NCBI RefSeq assembly: GCF_029852145.1
Contig: NC_079977.1
Coordinates: 5,479,879-5,543,878 of the forward strand
Direction of reading: 5' to 3'
Source of the DNA: Microplitis mediator
Taxonomy: Eukaryota > Arthropoda > Insecta > Hymenoptera > Braconidae
DNA length: 64,000 bases
Part shown: one piece after another, positions 35,187 to 46,870 of the stretch
Layout of the letters: each line of letters begins with the position of its first letter
How positions within the stretch are numbered: position 1 is the first letter of the stretch
Notes under the pieces: generated by a model
Database searches by the model: none
What the model saw: only the letters and a program-made list of their open reading frames with translations
Told to the model about the DNA's origin: nothing
Translations under genes and position numbers: made by a program

Positions 35187-36453
35187 AGTAAAAACTTATA
35201 TATCTGCTACATTTACTCTCATATTTCATAATTACTTCTAAATTTTTGTATATAAAATTAAAAAACGATTATGATATTAAAATAAAATTTTCATTTTCAC
35301 ATAGTTAATGATGTGATGAAAAAATTTTTTTTTTAAATGTTTAAAATATCGTTGAGTTTCACTTGAACATGTGAAAGTTTGTACCGTTTAAGTGATTCAT
35401 AGTCCCGCAATGTTGATTCAAAATTCCTGCTGCCTTTTTTTGTCCCTACATCTCCCATATCCTTCATCATATCCCTATATATTGTCATACATATTTACAT
35501 TCATATATATAGCATTCCCATCCCAATTTTTCTGGTTTTCACGTCTTTTCGATAATTCGACACATGCCCTCAACTTTAACGTAACATCGGTTTTGTCCGA
35601 CACCGATTTGTATTTTAAGTATATACTGAAAAATTTATTCCACTAGACAAAAAAAATAAAAATTTTTTTTACTGTATTAAAACTTTTACAAGAAACTTTT
35701 CATTTTAAATCATTTTTGCCCCCGACAGTGTAAAGAAAATTTATGCATTAGCTTTGAAAATAACTCGTTGGGAACTTTATTTATTACTTTTTCAACGTGA
35801 CGAAGAAGCTAAAATTTATAATACCGTTCAATACATAAATAAATAGCATTAAAATGAGTAATTTTAAATTATATCGTAGATAAGAAAGAAATACACGAAT
35901 GATAAATAAAAATAATAATAATAATTTAAATTGTATAATAAATAAATGAAATGTAGATGTTGTGTGGACGAACAACGAGTGTCCCTGAGATTGTTTTTGC
36001 ACCGTGAAGAACACTGATCAGACCTTACATTTCAACGGGCAAACGATGTATATAATATACACTGCAATACTTGACAATTTATTCCTCTTATGATTCATAA
36101 TTATTAACTTTGAATAAGTATTTTTTTAAACTGAACACTGAATAGTAAATAGTAAAGGAATAAATAATTTCTTTCAAGTTAATTAATAATAAGTAAGCTT
36201 CGCATTAGTAAAATCAAAAATAGACTTGACAATAACAAGGCTACTTAAAGTCTTATTAGTCTTGTAACGTAATCTAGTAGATAATTACTTGTAATTATTG
36301 GCACTAATGTCCCTTATCTTGTAATAATGTAATACGCTTACGAAAAAAAATTTTACCTGAGAATAATTTTAAGTATTTTAGTGATTTAATGTCTTGTAGA
36401 AATATACACGTATTATATATATGTGCACGGGGAAACTATTCTTTGAATGGCTA
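35187..36453. other. Intergenic DNA, no gene recognised
   Basis: AT-rich, with unassigned open frames (35392-35646 plus, 35784-36014 minus) lacking recognisable domains. Nothing else supportable. Confidence 0.4.
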
Positions 36454-38775
36454 CATGGAAAAAAAAATGGACATTTTTTCTATGCTCACACAGGGGAATT
36501 TCCTATGTTGCTATAATGAAAATTTCTATATCAACATGGGAATAATTTACATGTGAAAATGGGAAAGTTCATATATTTTATAGGTATGTAGCCTATATTA
36601 TACAAGATTTTCCGTATTTTGATGTAGACATTTTTACTATATGGTAATATAGGTATTATTTCAATATTGGCATAGTAAAAATTACTATAATACCATAAGA
36701 ATTATTACTGTGTGAATTATAAAAAATTTTACGATGTCAATAGTAGGAATTTTTACTGCGTCATTATGCGAATGGTTACTGTGTGCATAATAAGAAATTT
36801 TACTATGCCAACCATAGGAATTTTTACTATGCCAGCATCGAAATTTTGACTATGTCAATATAGGATTTTTAGCTATGCTATTAATAAGAAATTTTTCTAT
36901 TTCAACAATAAGAATTTTTACTATGCCAACATAAGAATTTTACCCTGTCAATAATAGGAATTTTTATTGTGCCAATAATATTAATTTTAGATATGCCATT
37001 CATAGGAAATTTTACCGTGTCATTGATAGGAATTTTAGCTATGCCATTAATAAGAAATTTTACTATGCCAATAATAGGAATTTTTACTGCGTCATTATGC
37101 GAATGGTTACTGTGTGGTTAATAAGAAATTTTACTATTCCAACCATAGAAATTTTGACTATGTCAATATAGGATTTTTAACTGTGCCAGTAATAAGAAAT
37201 TTTACTATGTCAATTATAGGAATTTTTACTATGCCACCATAGGAATTTTTCAATGTCAATAATAGGAATTTTTACCATGTCAATAATAAGCATTTTTATT
37301 GTGCCAATAATAGGAACTTTTAATTTGCCATTGATAGGAATTTTACCTACACGGAAAGAAAATTATGGGAAGTTTTGCTATGCATTATGGGAATGGTTCC
37401 CATAATGGTATGGGAATAGTACCTATACTACTATAGGGATGGTTCCCATATATTATGGGAACCATTCCCATAATAGTATGAGAATGGTTCCCATACCATT
37501 ATGGGAATGGTTCCCATAATGATATGGGAATGGTTCCCATATTGGTATAGGAATGGTTCCTATATTGGTATAGGAACTATTCCTATAATATTATGGGAAC
37601 TATTCCCATAATGTTATGGGAACCATCCCTATAATATCATAAAATTTTTTTTTTGCACAATAGTGTAGAAATTTCCCAAAATTTGAATTTTCTTGAATGT
37701 TTTGTGCTGACAAAAAATTCTTGTTAAAAATTTTAATGTTTTTTTGCCAAATACGATTTTTTTTTTCAATGTTTGAATTTTTGTTTTTATGTTTACTAAT
37801 ATTTCTGTGTATTGTAGAAGTGATTACCACACTTCTTTAAAATAATTTTTTCATGATAATATGGGAACCATTCCCATAATATTATAGGAACGGTTCCTAT
37901 AATAGTATGGGAATGGTTCCTAGAAATTATAGGAACCATTCCCATCAATTATAGGAATGATTCCCATAATATTATAGAAAGTATTCCTATAAATTATAGG
38001 AACCATTCCTATAATTATAGGAATCATTCCTATAGTGTTATGGGTATCATTCCCATAATTATAGGAACTATTCCTATAATTATGGGAAACATTCCTATAA
38101 TTATAGGGACCGCTCCCATAATTTATGGTCGTAATTCCTATGATGGTATAGGAAAAAATTTCACAAAATTATGGGAACCGCTGCCATAATTTTCTTTCCG
38201 TGTATGCCATTAATAAGAAATTTTACTATGTCAACAATAAGAATTTTTATTGTGCCGACAATAGGAATTTTAGACATGCCATTCATAGAAAATTTTACTG
38301 TGTCAATGATAGGAATTTTAGCTATGCCATTAATAAGAAATTTTACCATGTCAACAATAGGAATTTTTCACTATGTCAACTAAGAAATTTTGAACTTTGT
38401 CAACATAGGAACAATGTCCGATAATAGTATAGAAATTTTTACTATGTTAGCATAAGAGTTATTCCTGCGTTAACATAAGGAAACTATCTATGTAAAAATA
38501 GGCAAAATTTCTACAACAATCTCGGTATTTTTCCTATGTTACATAGTTATATTTACAATGTCAGCATAAGAATTCGCTTAAGCATTTCCTATGTCCGCAT
38601 TGGAATAATTTCTAGGTGATCAAAGGGATCAAAATTTACTCACTTGTGTAAATTCTTATCGAATTTTACTATGTAAGATAGGAAAATTTTCTATAACAAC
38701 AACTGGAATTTTTTGTCAAAATTGGGAAAATTCTTATGCAAACATAGAAAAAATACCCATTTATTTTTCTCCGGG
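36454..38775. mobile_element. TA-target foldback element with private interior motif, host of a nested element
   Basis: Ends CATGGAAAAAAAAATGGACA and, reverse-complemented, CCCGGAGAAAAATAAATGGG, each continuing to TATTTTTTCTATG or ACATTTTTTCTATG. TA occurs on both outer sides. The interior is dozens of degenerate copies of AATAGGAATTTTTACTATGC. A second element (37350-38202) is inserted in it. Without that insert it would be about 1.47 kb. Confidence 0.75.
37350..38202. mobile_element. Nested TA-target foldback with ATGGGAACCATTCCC motif
   Basis: The first 19 bases (CACGGAAAGAAAATTATGG) are repeated exactly in inverse at the other end. TA duplication lies at 37348-37349 and 38203-38204. Removing it restores the host's GGAATTTTAC...TATGCCATTAATAAG unit. 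The interior is tandem copies of TATGGGAATGGTTCCCATA-like palindromes. No protein-coding content. Confidence 0.9.
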
Positions 38776-38789
38776 TATGGTGTCAGTAA

Positions 38790-38960
38790 AGTCGGACCAT
38801 GTGGGCCACCTAACGAAAATTGAAATAAACACATACAAAAATTACTATGGCCAAAGTAAATTATGATACATGTTTATTCCATTTCCGTCAGGTGGCCAAC
38901 ATAGTCTGACTCTACTGTGACATCATAGAATTTCATATAAGACTAATTTTCCCATATATT
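38790..38960. mobile_element. Degenerate relative of the element at 46631-46870
   Basis: Shares AAAAATTACTATGGCCAAAG, the GGTGGCCAACATAGTC segment and the inverted GACCATGTGGGCCACCT. Terminal sequences are eroded. Confidence 0.5.
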
Positions 38961-39968
38961 TCTAATCTAAATTATAATTCTAAACTATTTTTTTTTTATT
39001 ACTATAGACACATAGATCCTGATTAATGATAAATTGTAAAATGATTTTAAGTGATAGTGATAATGGCATTAGAATGTATGAGCGAGACCGGACATGATTA
39101 CAGAGCAACGTGAAGCTTCGCTGAACATCCCGAGGACTCGGCCACGCATCAAGGCCTCGTGTCTACATCAACATACATTTTCTACATTTAAAATTCAACA
39201 ATTATATGTACTAGTACTAGTACAATAATATATGAGTCTATGTAAATGTATGTGATATATATATATGTATATTCATTACAGTCGACTCGATTTTATTCAG
39301 TCAAATTAAAAAGAAAATTACAACAGAAAACACTGACCTGTCAACTTGGTAGTAATTGGAGATAATTACATATTATTTTAATTAAACTTACGCTCATTGT
39401 GATACTTGTTACAGAAAAGTGCATTACTCACCTGAAAAATAAAAACGTTGTTATAAATATGAGGATTAATTAAATATTGTTTGAGAGTTACGTCAGATCA
39501 TTGCTAAAGAATTTGAATTTAAATAAACTTATATTTTTTTTTTATTGAATTTATTTTATTTTATATATGTGATGTGAATATTTATTTAATTTTTACTGTG
39601 TGTATTTATTATTGGATGTAATTAAAATTTATTTCAATTATGATAAAAGCTGGATGAAATATGAAAGCAGCATTATCTTTGACACTTCTTATCAATTGTC
39701 TAAATTAGATACTAATTAACGACCTACTTTTTTTTATATTTTTTTTATTTTATAAAGAAAATTATTTAAATTTAATGCCTTTATTTCCTTTATAATTAAT
39801 AGCATTGTCTTATTTTTTTTTTTGAGTATCGACTTGTAGCTCAGTAGAATGGGATTGAAAAATTTTTGATTTATCTAGAAGTTATGTAAAATATATGTCA
39901 TTTTATAAAATCAAATCCAGTGAATTTTTGGATTTTAATTCAAACTGATACTTAAAATATAAATAATT
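38961..39968. other. Intergenic DNA with a GC-richer patch; possible non-coding exon
   Basis: 39060-39180 is locally GC-rich (CGAGGACTCGGCCACGCATC). On the minus strand, 39392-39431 is bounded by TATTTTTCAG and GTAAGT, so it could be a 40-nt untranslated exon of an upstream EcR transcript. No coding similarity was found. Confidence 0.3.
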
Positions 39969-40179
39969 GCCGCGCAATTGCATTCGGTTCAAATTTTACC
40001 GCGTAATGGAATTCGGTTCAAATTTTACCGCGTAATGGAATTCGGTTCAAATTTTACCGCGCAATAGAATTCGGTTCAAATTTTACCGCGCAATAGAATT
40101 CGGTTCAAATTTTACCGCGCAATGGAATTCGGTTCAAATTTTACCGCGTAATGGAATTCGGTTCAAATTTTACCGCGCA
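39969..40179. repeat. 29-bp minisatellite, 7 copies plus a partial
   Basis: The unit is ACCGCGYAATRGAATTCGGT followed by TCAAATTTT. Copies differ at two or three positions; the first is the most divergent. Each unit carries an EcoRI-type GAATTC. Function unknown. Confidence 0.95.
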
Positions 40180-40785
40180 TATTTATTTGAAAAAAAAAAA
40201 ATCTACATTTATTAGTAAAAATGTAAATTTTTTAAATGGAGTAAAAAAAAATGATAGAATAAAATTGCGATGGGAAAATTCAAAAAATTCAAAATCGCTT
40301 CAACTTCCTCAGTTTATAACTACGATATATTTATTGTAGCTTCGCTTTGAATAAAATAAAATATTGTGGTTAGCCGACAACTTCCGCTTCAATTATACAC
40401 TTCAAATAAAAATTTTCAAAGTTACTTCACGTGTAAAAAATAAAAAATAATTCTTCTTGTCCATTGTTTGAACATCTGTTATATATTTGGACAAAAAGAA
40501 AAAATGCTCATGTATCCATTTTTAGAAGTGACAGGTTTTTTTTTTTTAATATTGAGAAGGGGGAGCAAAATTAGCCCATAAAAATTAATAAAATAATTTG
40601 CTGAAGAAAATAATTCGCATCTTCTACAATAGCACTCGAAATCTTTAAGAGAAATTGCATTAAGGACTTCGGCATTTAAATTAACAAAAAAAAAAAATAA
40701 TAGACAAAATTTTTTATCGAACAAATTTTAGTTCGTAGACTTTATTAGTTTGCATAAAAATAACAAAATGTTTTTTTTTAAATTA
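40180..40785. other. Intergenic DNA, no gene recognised
   Basis: AT-rich. Open frames at 40151-40339 and 40479-40724 have no recognisable domain. Confidence 0.4.
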
Positions 40786-41322
40786 CCCGGTCAGAAAAAA
40801 TTTAAGTCAAAATAATATTGGAATTTTTTCTCGACCAATAAAGGGCTCAGATAGTGAACGAGGGCTGAAAACTAAGTAGGCTGAAAATTAGCCAATAATT
40901 AGCCGTAAAAAAAAAACCGAAAATAGGCCGAGTAAATTTATAGGCAAATTTTCGATGTACCTGAAGATCGGAACGTTTTTCGCGAAACGAAAATAAAAAA
41001 ATCTACTGGATCTAGATTTCTGAAATGTTTCACACGTCAGCCGAAAATTTCAGCCTACCCCATTTACTTCTTAAGTAAAATTACATAAATTTTTTTCATT
41101 TGCGGTGCACGAAAAACGTTCCGATCTTCAGCAACATAATTTTCGGGCTGTTTATTAAGAACAATAAAATTTCGGCGTTTTCGGTCGACTTTCGACCTTA
41201 CCCAATAAAATTTAAGGCTTCAGCGAGATTTCGGTCAACCCTCAACCTTTTCCAATAAAATTCTATGGCTTCTGCGTGATTTCGGTTGGATTTACCTTTT
41301 CGGCCATATCTTATTACCCGGG
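40786..41322. mobile_element. TA-flanked element with CCCGG ends
   Basis: Starts CCCGGTCAGAAAAAATTTAA after TA and ends ATCTTATTACCCGGG before TA. The interior repeats GGCTGAAAATTAGCC, TTTCGGTCAACCC and GAAAAACGTTCCGATCTTC (with its inverse). The terminal inverted repeat is short; the TA flanks support insertion. Confidence 0.55.
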
Positions 41323-41335
41323 TACATACTTCGAT

Positions 41336-41660
41336 TAAAAAATTAGCGGAGTAAATTCGGAATAAATGCAGAGCGGATGACTGTTTGTTTATTTAATCTC
41401 CTTAGAATGAAATTCACTCCGTAATGGGGTTTAATTTAACATTGAAAATCCAGTTCGGAGTAAAATTAACTCCTAAAGGGAATTTATTTCAATATTTAAA
41501 CTCCGAATCAAAGTGAATGCAGACTGAAATAAAATCCAGATCACTCAGCTAAAAACAACAAACTCCTATTGACTCCGTATGCGAGTGATTTTTTTAAACT
41601 CCGGAACTTCCAGTGACTGCGTACATTCAGATTGAAGTAAAATCAACAGATTAAAAAAAA
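41336..41660. repeat. CGGAGTAAATG repeat block
   Basis: AAAATTAGCGGAGTAAATTC, ATGCAGAGCGGATGACTG and GAATTTATTTCAATATTTAA match the units of 22572-24035. Confidence 0.75.
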
Positions 41661-42682
41661 AAATCAACTTCTTAATATTAGTCAATTGAAAAAAAGTCAC
41701 AAATATAAATTTTGAACAAAAAAAAAAAATATGAAAAATGATGAAATATTGCGTGTTTTTAACTTTCAAAAGACAGATAGAAAAAAAAACACTCCGAAAT
41801 AAAGGTTAGTAACCTTAATCTATAAAAGAATGCTCAGACGTCATTGACGTCTCATCTGTAAAGCAGGATACGAGTATTCAGGTATACAAAATAATGAGGC
41901 CTTTCTACGAAAACTTCCCCAAGGGTCCCATGGACCACTACATATATATATTTACACATATACACATACATATAAGCTCCAAGACTTTTAGAAACGTTAG
42001 AAATCTTTTTTTAGAATATCTCTTTAGAAAATAGTGAGATGTGCAGATGGACTTTCACATCAGTAACGCCCATATCCACCTGATGCGTCTATTTATTTTT
42101 AGAACGATCCTACAGTTTTGCTTTCGTACCTTGACCTTTTGCTGTTAAAGTTCTGTACATTTGTAAGGAAAAATAAAAATTTAAAAAACGCAGTCACTAA
42201 AAATCCTACATTTTTTTCCGACCGTTTAATATCTCATTTTTTATATATTTTTATATATAAACTTTTCATTATTTGAAAAAAAATGATTTATGGTTGATTT
42301 TTTTCGGTGGATTGTTGAGGTTTGTTGGAGGTTTTGTTAGCAGCTCGATGGCATTTAACTTAGTAACCATGATTTTCTCATTGAACATCTAACCACTACA
42401 CCGTCTACTATACGGTTTACGTCGTAAATGACTGCCGACGGATTCTCGTTGCGCATTACAGGAATGCCATAAATCCGTCTGTAGTCAAGACAGAGTTTCA
42501 CTCTCTCTTACACTCTATCTATTTCTCGCTATATAATTTAAAAAAAAAAAAATGTTTTTATAGATAAAGTTATTCGAAGGAAACCTCAGACACAGTCGTA
42601 TAAATGTTTGTAATGGATTGTTATACCCTGAATTTTTTTTTTACGGTAACTTAAAAAAAAAAAAATTTCTGAATGCATATTC
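41661..42682. other. Intergenic DNA, no gene recognised
   Basis: AT-rich with single-copy-looking patches (42400-42500). No gene supported. Confidence 0.4.
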
Positions 42683-43541
42683 TGTATGAAAAAACAATAT
42701 ATGGTTAAAATATATAAAATCATATATGTTTGCAACAAAAAAATATATAATATATTATATTGTATATTATAAAAAATCATATAGAAATTTTGGCCGATTT
42801 AATATAAAATTATATACAGTAGTAAATATATGTATTCCATATATGTAACTTATATGTTTTTTATATTAAGCTATATATACATTTACCTTATAATATATTG
42901 TAGTGATATATTTCCTTTTATATTCAAAAAATATAAAATTTTTATATGAAATGAAATATATGGTAGCATATAATTTATATTATATATGGCACCATATATT
43001 TTATTTGTTATATTTAAGCATATATTTTATTCGGTGTATGTATATGTATATGGGTATATATATTCGCATCAAATTAACTAATTTTGAAAATTTTAACTGC
43101 AATTTAAAGAGTATATTGAAATTTAGATCTAATTTAATTGGAGTTGGTCATACGAATAAGAAACTTTTTTTTTCCATACACAATATAAATATATGTTCTT
43201 ATATATGATCAGAATATATTTTTCGTATATGATAGAAATATATATTCTTATGTATGATAAAAATATAGATTTCGTATATGAAAAGAATATATATTTTCAT
43301 ATATGATAAAAATATATTTTCATATATGATAAAAATATATTTTCATATATGATAAAAATATATTTTTTGTATATAATTGACATATAGATTTTATATATGC
43401 TAAACATATACGGACTCGTATATGATGAATATTATATTTTTTAATATAAAAAAAAAATATATCAGAAAATATAGTTATATTGGCCACATATATTTTTTGA
43501 TATTTATCGTATATTTTGACCATAAATGTTATTTTCATACG
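42683..43541. mobile_element. AT-rich 830-bp element, copy 3
   Basis: Starts TGTATGAAAAAACAATATAT and ends TTATTTTCATACG. It has extra ATATATGATAAAAATATATT units near 43290-43370 compared with the other copies. Confidence 0.85.
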
Positions 43542-44462
43542 GGTATAAAGATATTTTGTAAAAAAATAAATATTATAAATAAAATAAAATAGTAATGGTC
43601 TAAGTATTTTTGCAACTGTCATCTAATACTTCCGTGTGGTCACAAGGCCAACTGCTCGTCTCATTAAATTAACATGTCTTTAAGTCAATTTTTACACGCC
43701 CACGATAACGTCCTCGAGAAATAAAATTTAATAAAACATTAAAAATATAATTAATTTTTTTTAAGTGGCATAAAAAATTTTAAAAGTAAAGAAAAAATTT
43801 CACTTGACGTTTAGTATTTTTACTAAAAAAAATTTAAAATTAATAGACAATTGATGTAAAAAAAAAAAAAATGGGGATTATTGGTAAGAAGATGAACGCG
43901 AAAGTCATCAAACCCTGACCTGCGCAACGGTCGAAGAAAAGAAATGAAAGAGACGAGAAGTATTAAAACGTGACACTACAGGTCGCAGGTCAGGGCCATG
44001 ACTCTCTTGTTCACTTACTCTCTTTTTATCCGTAATATACTGCACTGTGCTCTCGCACTCTCTTGAGGATAAAGAGCGAGAGTATTAAAGAGGGAGGAGT
44101 AAAGTGAGTTCAAATCAGGCCACAATACACGTCATTTATGATGCTAGCTAATCTATTCCCATGAAAGCTTATGGAAAATTGATTATCGATGCTAATGACG
44201 TTAAATTGTCATGCAGGATATGGAATAATAAGATCCATCTATCATTCACCGACGAAAACTCATCATTCTTGTATAATACTCGATCATAAAAATTTTACTG
44301 TCAAGAATAATAATAATATATATATAAGTATATACATACATATATATTTATAGAAAAATATTTCATTAAAAATAGTATTGAACTACAAGCTTATTTTTTA
44401 TTTGTTTACTCATTTTTTTTTATTTTCAATAACGTTGAAGGATTTAGAACGAGGTTGTATTA

Positions 44463-44494
<32 letters not shown>

Positions 44495-44495
44495 T
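43542..44495. other. Intergenic DNA with a GC-richer patch
   Basis: 43900-44130 is richer in G/C and has a perfect 12-bp inverted repeat built on AGGTCA (reported separately). An (AAT)n run covers 44464-44494. No gene supported. Confidence 0.4.
43913..43995. promoter_or_regulatory. Spaced inverted repeat containing AGGTCA half-sites
   Basis: CCCTGACCTGCG at 43913-43924 and its exact inverse CGCAGGTCAGGG at 43984-43995. AGGTCG immediately precedes the second, giving AGGTCG C AGGTCA. Possible nuclear-receptor binding region; inferred only. Confidence 0.25.
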
Positions 44496-44705
44496 CCGTG
44501 TAAAATTGTTGACTATTTTGAACTTCAAAACGTGACAGAATGACAAACCTTTTTTAAGCGATTTTCAGTTCAGAAAATACGAAGAAAAAAGATACGAGCT
44601 GAAGACTATAAATTAACTTTTTTAGACTTCTTTGTAAACTTTTTTTTACTTTCCATTAAAAATGAAAGGTTTCATTATTTTTTTTAGTGCAAAATACATT
44701 CAGAA

Positions 44706-45078
44706 CACGGAAAAAAATAACTAGGTTGTGCAACATGAACCAGTTTAGGGTCACCATGAAAAAATCACGTTGGGGCAACATAATTTGTCATGTTACGGTA
44801 ACATGACATTCACGTCGCATCAACGTGTAAAAAATCATGTTGGATCAATATGAAAAATCATGTTGCGGTAACATGACATTCATGTTGCACCATCATGAAA
44901 CAATTATGTAATGTTACCACAACATGATTTTTCATATTGGCCCAACATGATTTTTCATATTGACTCAACATGATTTTTTCATGTTACCGCAACATGATTT
45001 TTCATGCTGCCCCAACATGATTTTTCCTGGTGACCTTAGACTGGTTCATGTTGCACCACCTAGTTATTTTTTTCCGTG
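44706..45078. mobile_element. CACGG-ended foldback with CATGTTG motif
   Basis: 373 bp. The ends CACGGAAAAAAATAACTAGG match exactly over 20 bases in inverse, and the arms continue GTGCAACATGAACCAGT. The interior alternates AACATGATTTTTCATGTTG-type palindromes. It is inserted in the family J foldback. Flanks are AA rather than a clear TA. Confidence 0.88.
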
Positions 45079-45134
45079 AAAAAGCTGATTTTGAACTATT
45101 TCTAAATATTTTTCAAACATATTTTTGAATGTTA

Positions 45135-45637
45135 CACGGAAAAAAAAATAAGATTTAAAAATTAGTGTTTGAAATTATAACCCGGAACCTGGGTGTCAAT
45201 ATTGGGAATTTTTATATTCCAAAAATTAATTGTATAATACGCGTCATAAATTTTCAATGTTTAAGTCATGATTTTTAAAGTTCTCTTTTAAATTTGAATT
45301 AGTGAAAATAGTGACTATTCACTGTTTACTAATGAAAAGTATGATACTAATTCAAATACTGGTATACTTTTCACTGGCAATAAGTGACTATTCACTGCCA
45401 TATAGTGATTGTCACATGATTTTCACTAATTCGTTTTTAGAAAGTTCGGATATTAATTTTTCCTGTATTGACAATAATTTTCAATATTTATCATACAACC
45501 GTTAACGTTTTAATTATAAATTAAAGAATTATTATTTAGAATGATAGTATTTACTGATCACTTTATCATATTATTATCACTTTATCATTATTATATTACT
45601 CGTCATTTCTCAATGTAAACAGTTCATTTTTTCCGGT
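45135..45637. mobile_element. Probable CACGG-ended element with GTGACTATTCACTG motif
   Basis: Begins CACGGAAAAAAAAATAAGAT after TA and ends TTTTTTCCGG. The interior repeats AGTGACTATTCACTG palindromes (45300-45440). It interrupts family J sequence, which supports the limits. The right terminus is a weak match. Confidence 0.5.
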
Positions 45638-45766
45638 TAAGATATTTATTGGCTTTACTCTTGAATTTCAAAAAACGTTCAAAAAAAGTTCGTCGTTTTG
45701 TCACGTTTTGAATAGTCAACGCTTTTTAAAACTCTTACCAACAAATTTTCTTAAATGAGATAATAA

Positions 45767-45902
45767 TACTCTCTAAACATGAATTAGTGAAAATAAGTGA
45801 ATATTCAGTAATTCCAAGTGCAAATCGAACCACTAATTTTAAAAAGTGGTTCGGTTGGCACTCAGAATTAGTGAATATTCACTTATTCATGTTTAGAGAG
45901 TA
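45767..45902. mobile_element. Hairpin MITE, family H, copy 1
   Basis: Left CTCTCTAAACATGAATTAGT and the exact inverse at the right end (TTCATGTTTAGAGAG), with TA on both sides. The centre is AACCACTAATTTT / AAAAAGTGGTT. Whole-length hairpin of about 135 bp. Confidence 0.85.
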
Positions 45903-46254
45903 CATAATAATAATAATAACAATAATAATTGTGATGTTAATTTTGATTGTAATATTATTATAATATCAGTATATGAATGTTAATAATTGAATAGAATGAA
46001 AATTAGGTACAGAAAATAGCTTTGGATAGATCTCAATAGATATATAACTATATATATGTGATATATGTATGACGATGACATTAACGGAAATTGTATTATA
46101 CGAAACTATGATTGGCTTTACAGTAAACAGTACATCAACGTATGTAAATTTAGATGTACTCAAATAGACATGTACATTTATTGATTATTGAAAAAGGGTG
46201 TGATTAATCTCCGGTTTAATATTACGAATAAATGCAATTATTAAAACATTACAT
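45903..46254. other. Intergenic DNA, no gene recognised
   Basis: AT-rich with (AAT)n at 45905-45930. Nothing else supportable. Confidence 0.4.
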
Positions 46255-46596
46255 CCCATACAAAGTCGCCGAGCTTAGAAATTTTCCCATAGATCGGCCG
46301 ATGCCTGGTTTGCAATAATTGGCCAATAAATGGCTAACTATACTGGCCCGTGCATGGTGAATCATTGGCAGCCGTCTATTTGCTTATAAAAACGGCGCAC
46401 AATTAACCGCCGTTCGTTGGCCAACGGTTTGATCGAATGCTCATGATACCAAGCTTTGGCCGATGATTGATTGCCACGATTGGCCAATGCTTGGCATACC
46501 GTTATCATCCGATATTTAGCCGATCTTCGGCCGATGCTTGAAAATTGGCAGCCATTCACGACCCAGTAATCGGCCGATTCTTTTTTTTTGTATGGG
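46255..46596. mobile_element. Foldback-like element with CCCATACAAA ends and GGCCGATG motif
   Basis: Starts CCCATACAAA and ends TTTGTATGGG. The interior is built of TTGGCCGATGCTTGG-type units in both orientations. The open frame 46362-46559 is only this repeat translated. Confidence 0.7.
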
Positions 46597-46630
46597 TTTT
46601 TTTCAGGTTCGCCCGAATTCCTTACTGATA

Positions 46631-46870
46631 CATGGAGAACTTATTCTCGTTTGAAATGCTAGTTACAATAAAGCCGATCCATATTGCCCACCTGTAGAAA
46701 TTGAAATAATCACATGCAAAAATTACTATGTCCATAGTAAAATTTCTTATGGTTGTATGGAAAATTTTACTATGGTCATTGTAATTTTTTTAAACTTCTG
46801 CAGGTGGGCAATATGGACCGGCTTTACTATAGTACTGTATAGCATTTCAAACAAGAATAATTTCTCCGTG
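46631..46870. mobile_element. 240-bp TA-target hairpin element
   Basis: Ends CATGGAGAACTTATTCTCGT and, reverse-complemented, CACGGAGAAATTATTCTTGT, then TTTGAAATGCTA on both arms. TA duplication at 46629-46630 and 46871-46872. The inner arms are GATCCATATTGCCCACCTG and its inverse. Relatives at 29487 and 38790. Confidence 0.88.

Larger units (their letters stand above)
44496..45757. mobile_element. Foldback element, family J, copy 2, interrupted by two insertions
   Basis: The left arm contains TTGTTGACTATTTTGAACTT and the right arm AGTTCGTCGTTTTGTCACG with GAATAGTCAACGC. Internal family sequence (GTGCAAAATACATTCAG ... GAACTATTTCTAAATA) is split at 44706-45078 and again at 45135-45637. Confidence 0.7.

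Noticed and set aside
38161..38424. Overlapping open frames on both strands with IGI/FYCV repeats
   Set aside because: Translations of the nested palindromic elements at 36454-38775.
46362..46559. 65-residue open frame with mixed composition on the minus strand
   Set aside because: It lies wholly within the GGCCGATG palindromic element and is the repeat motif translated.
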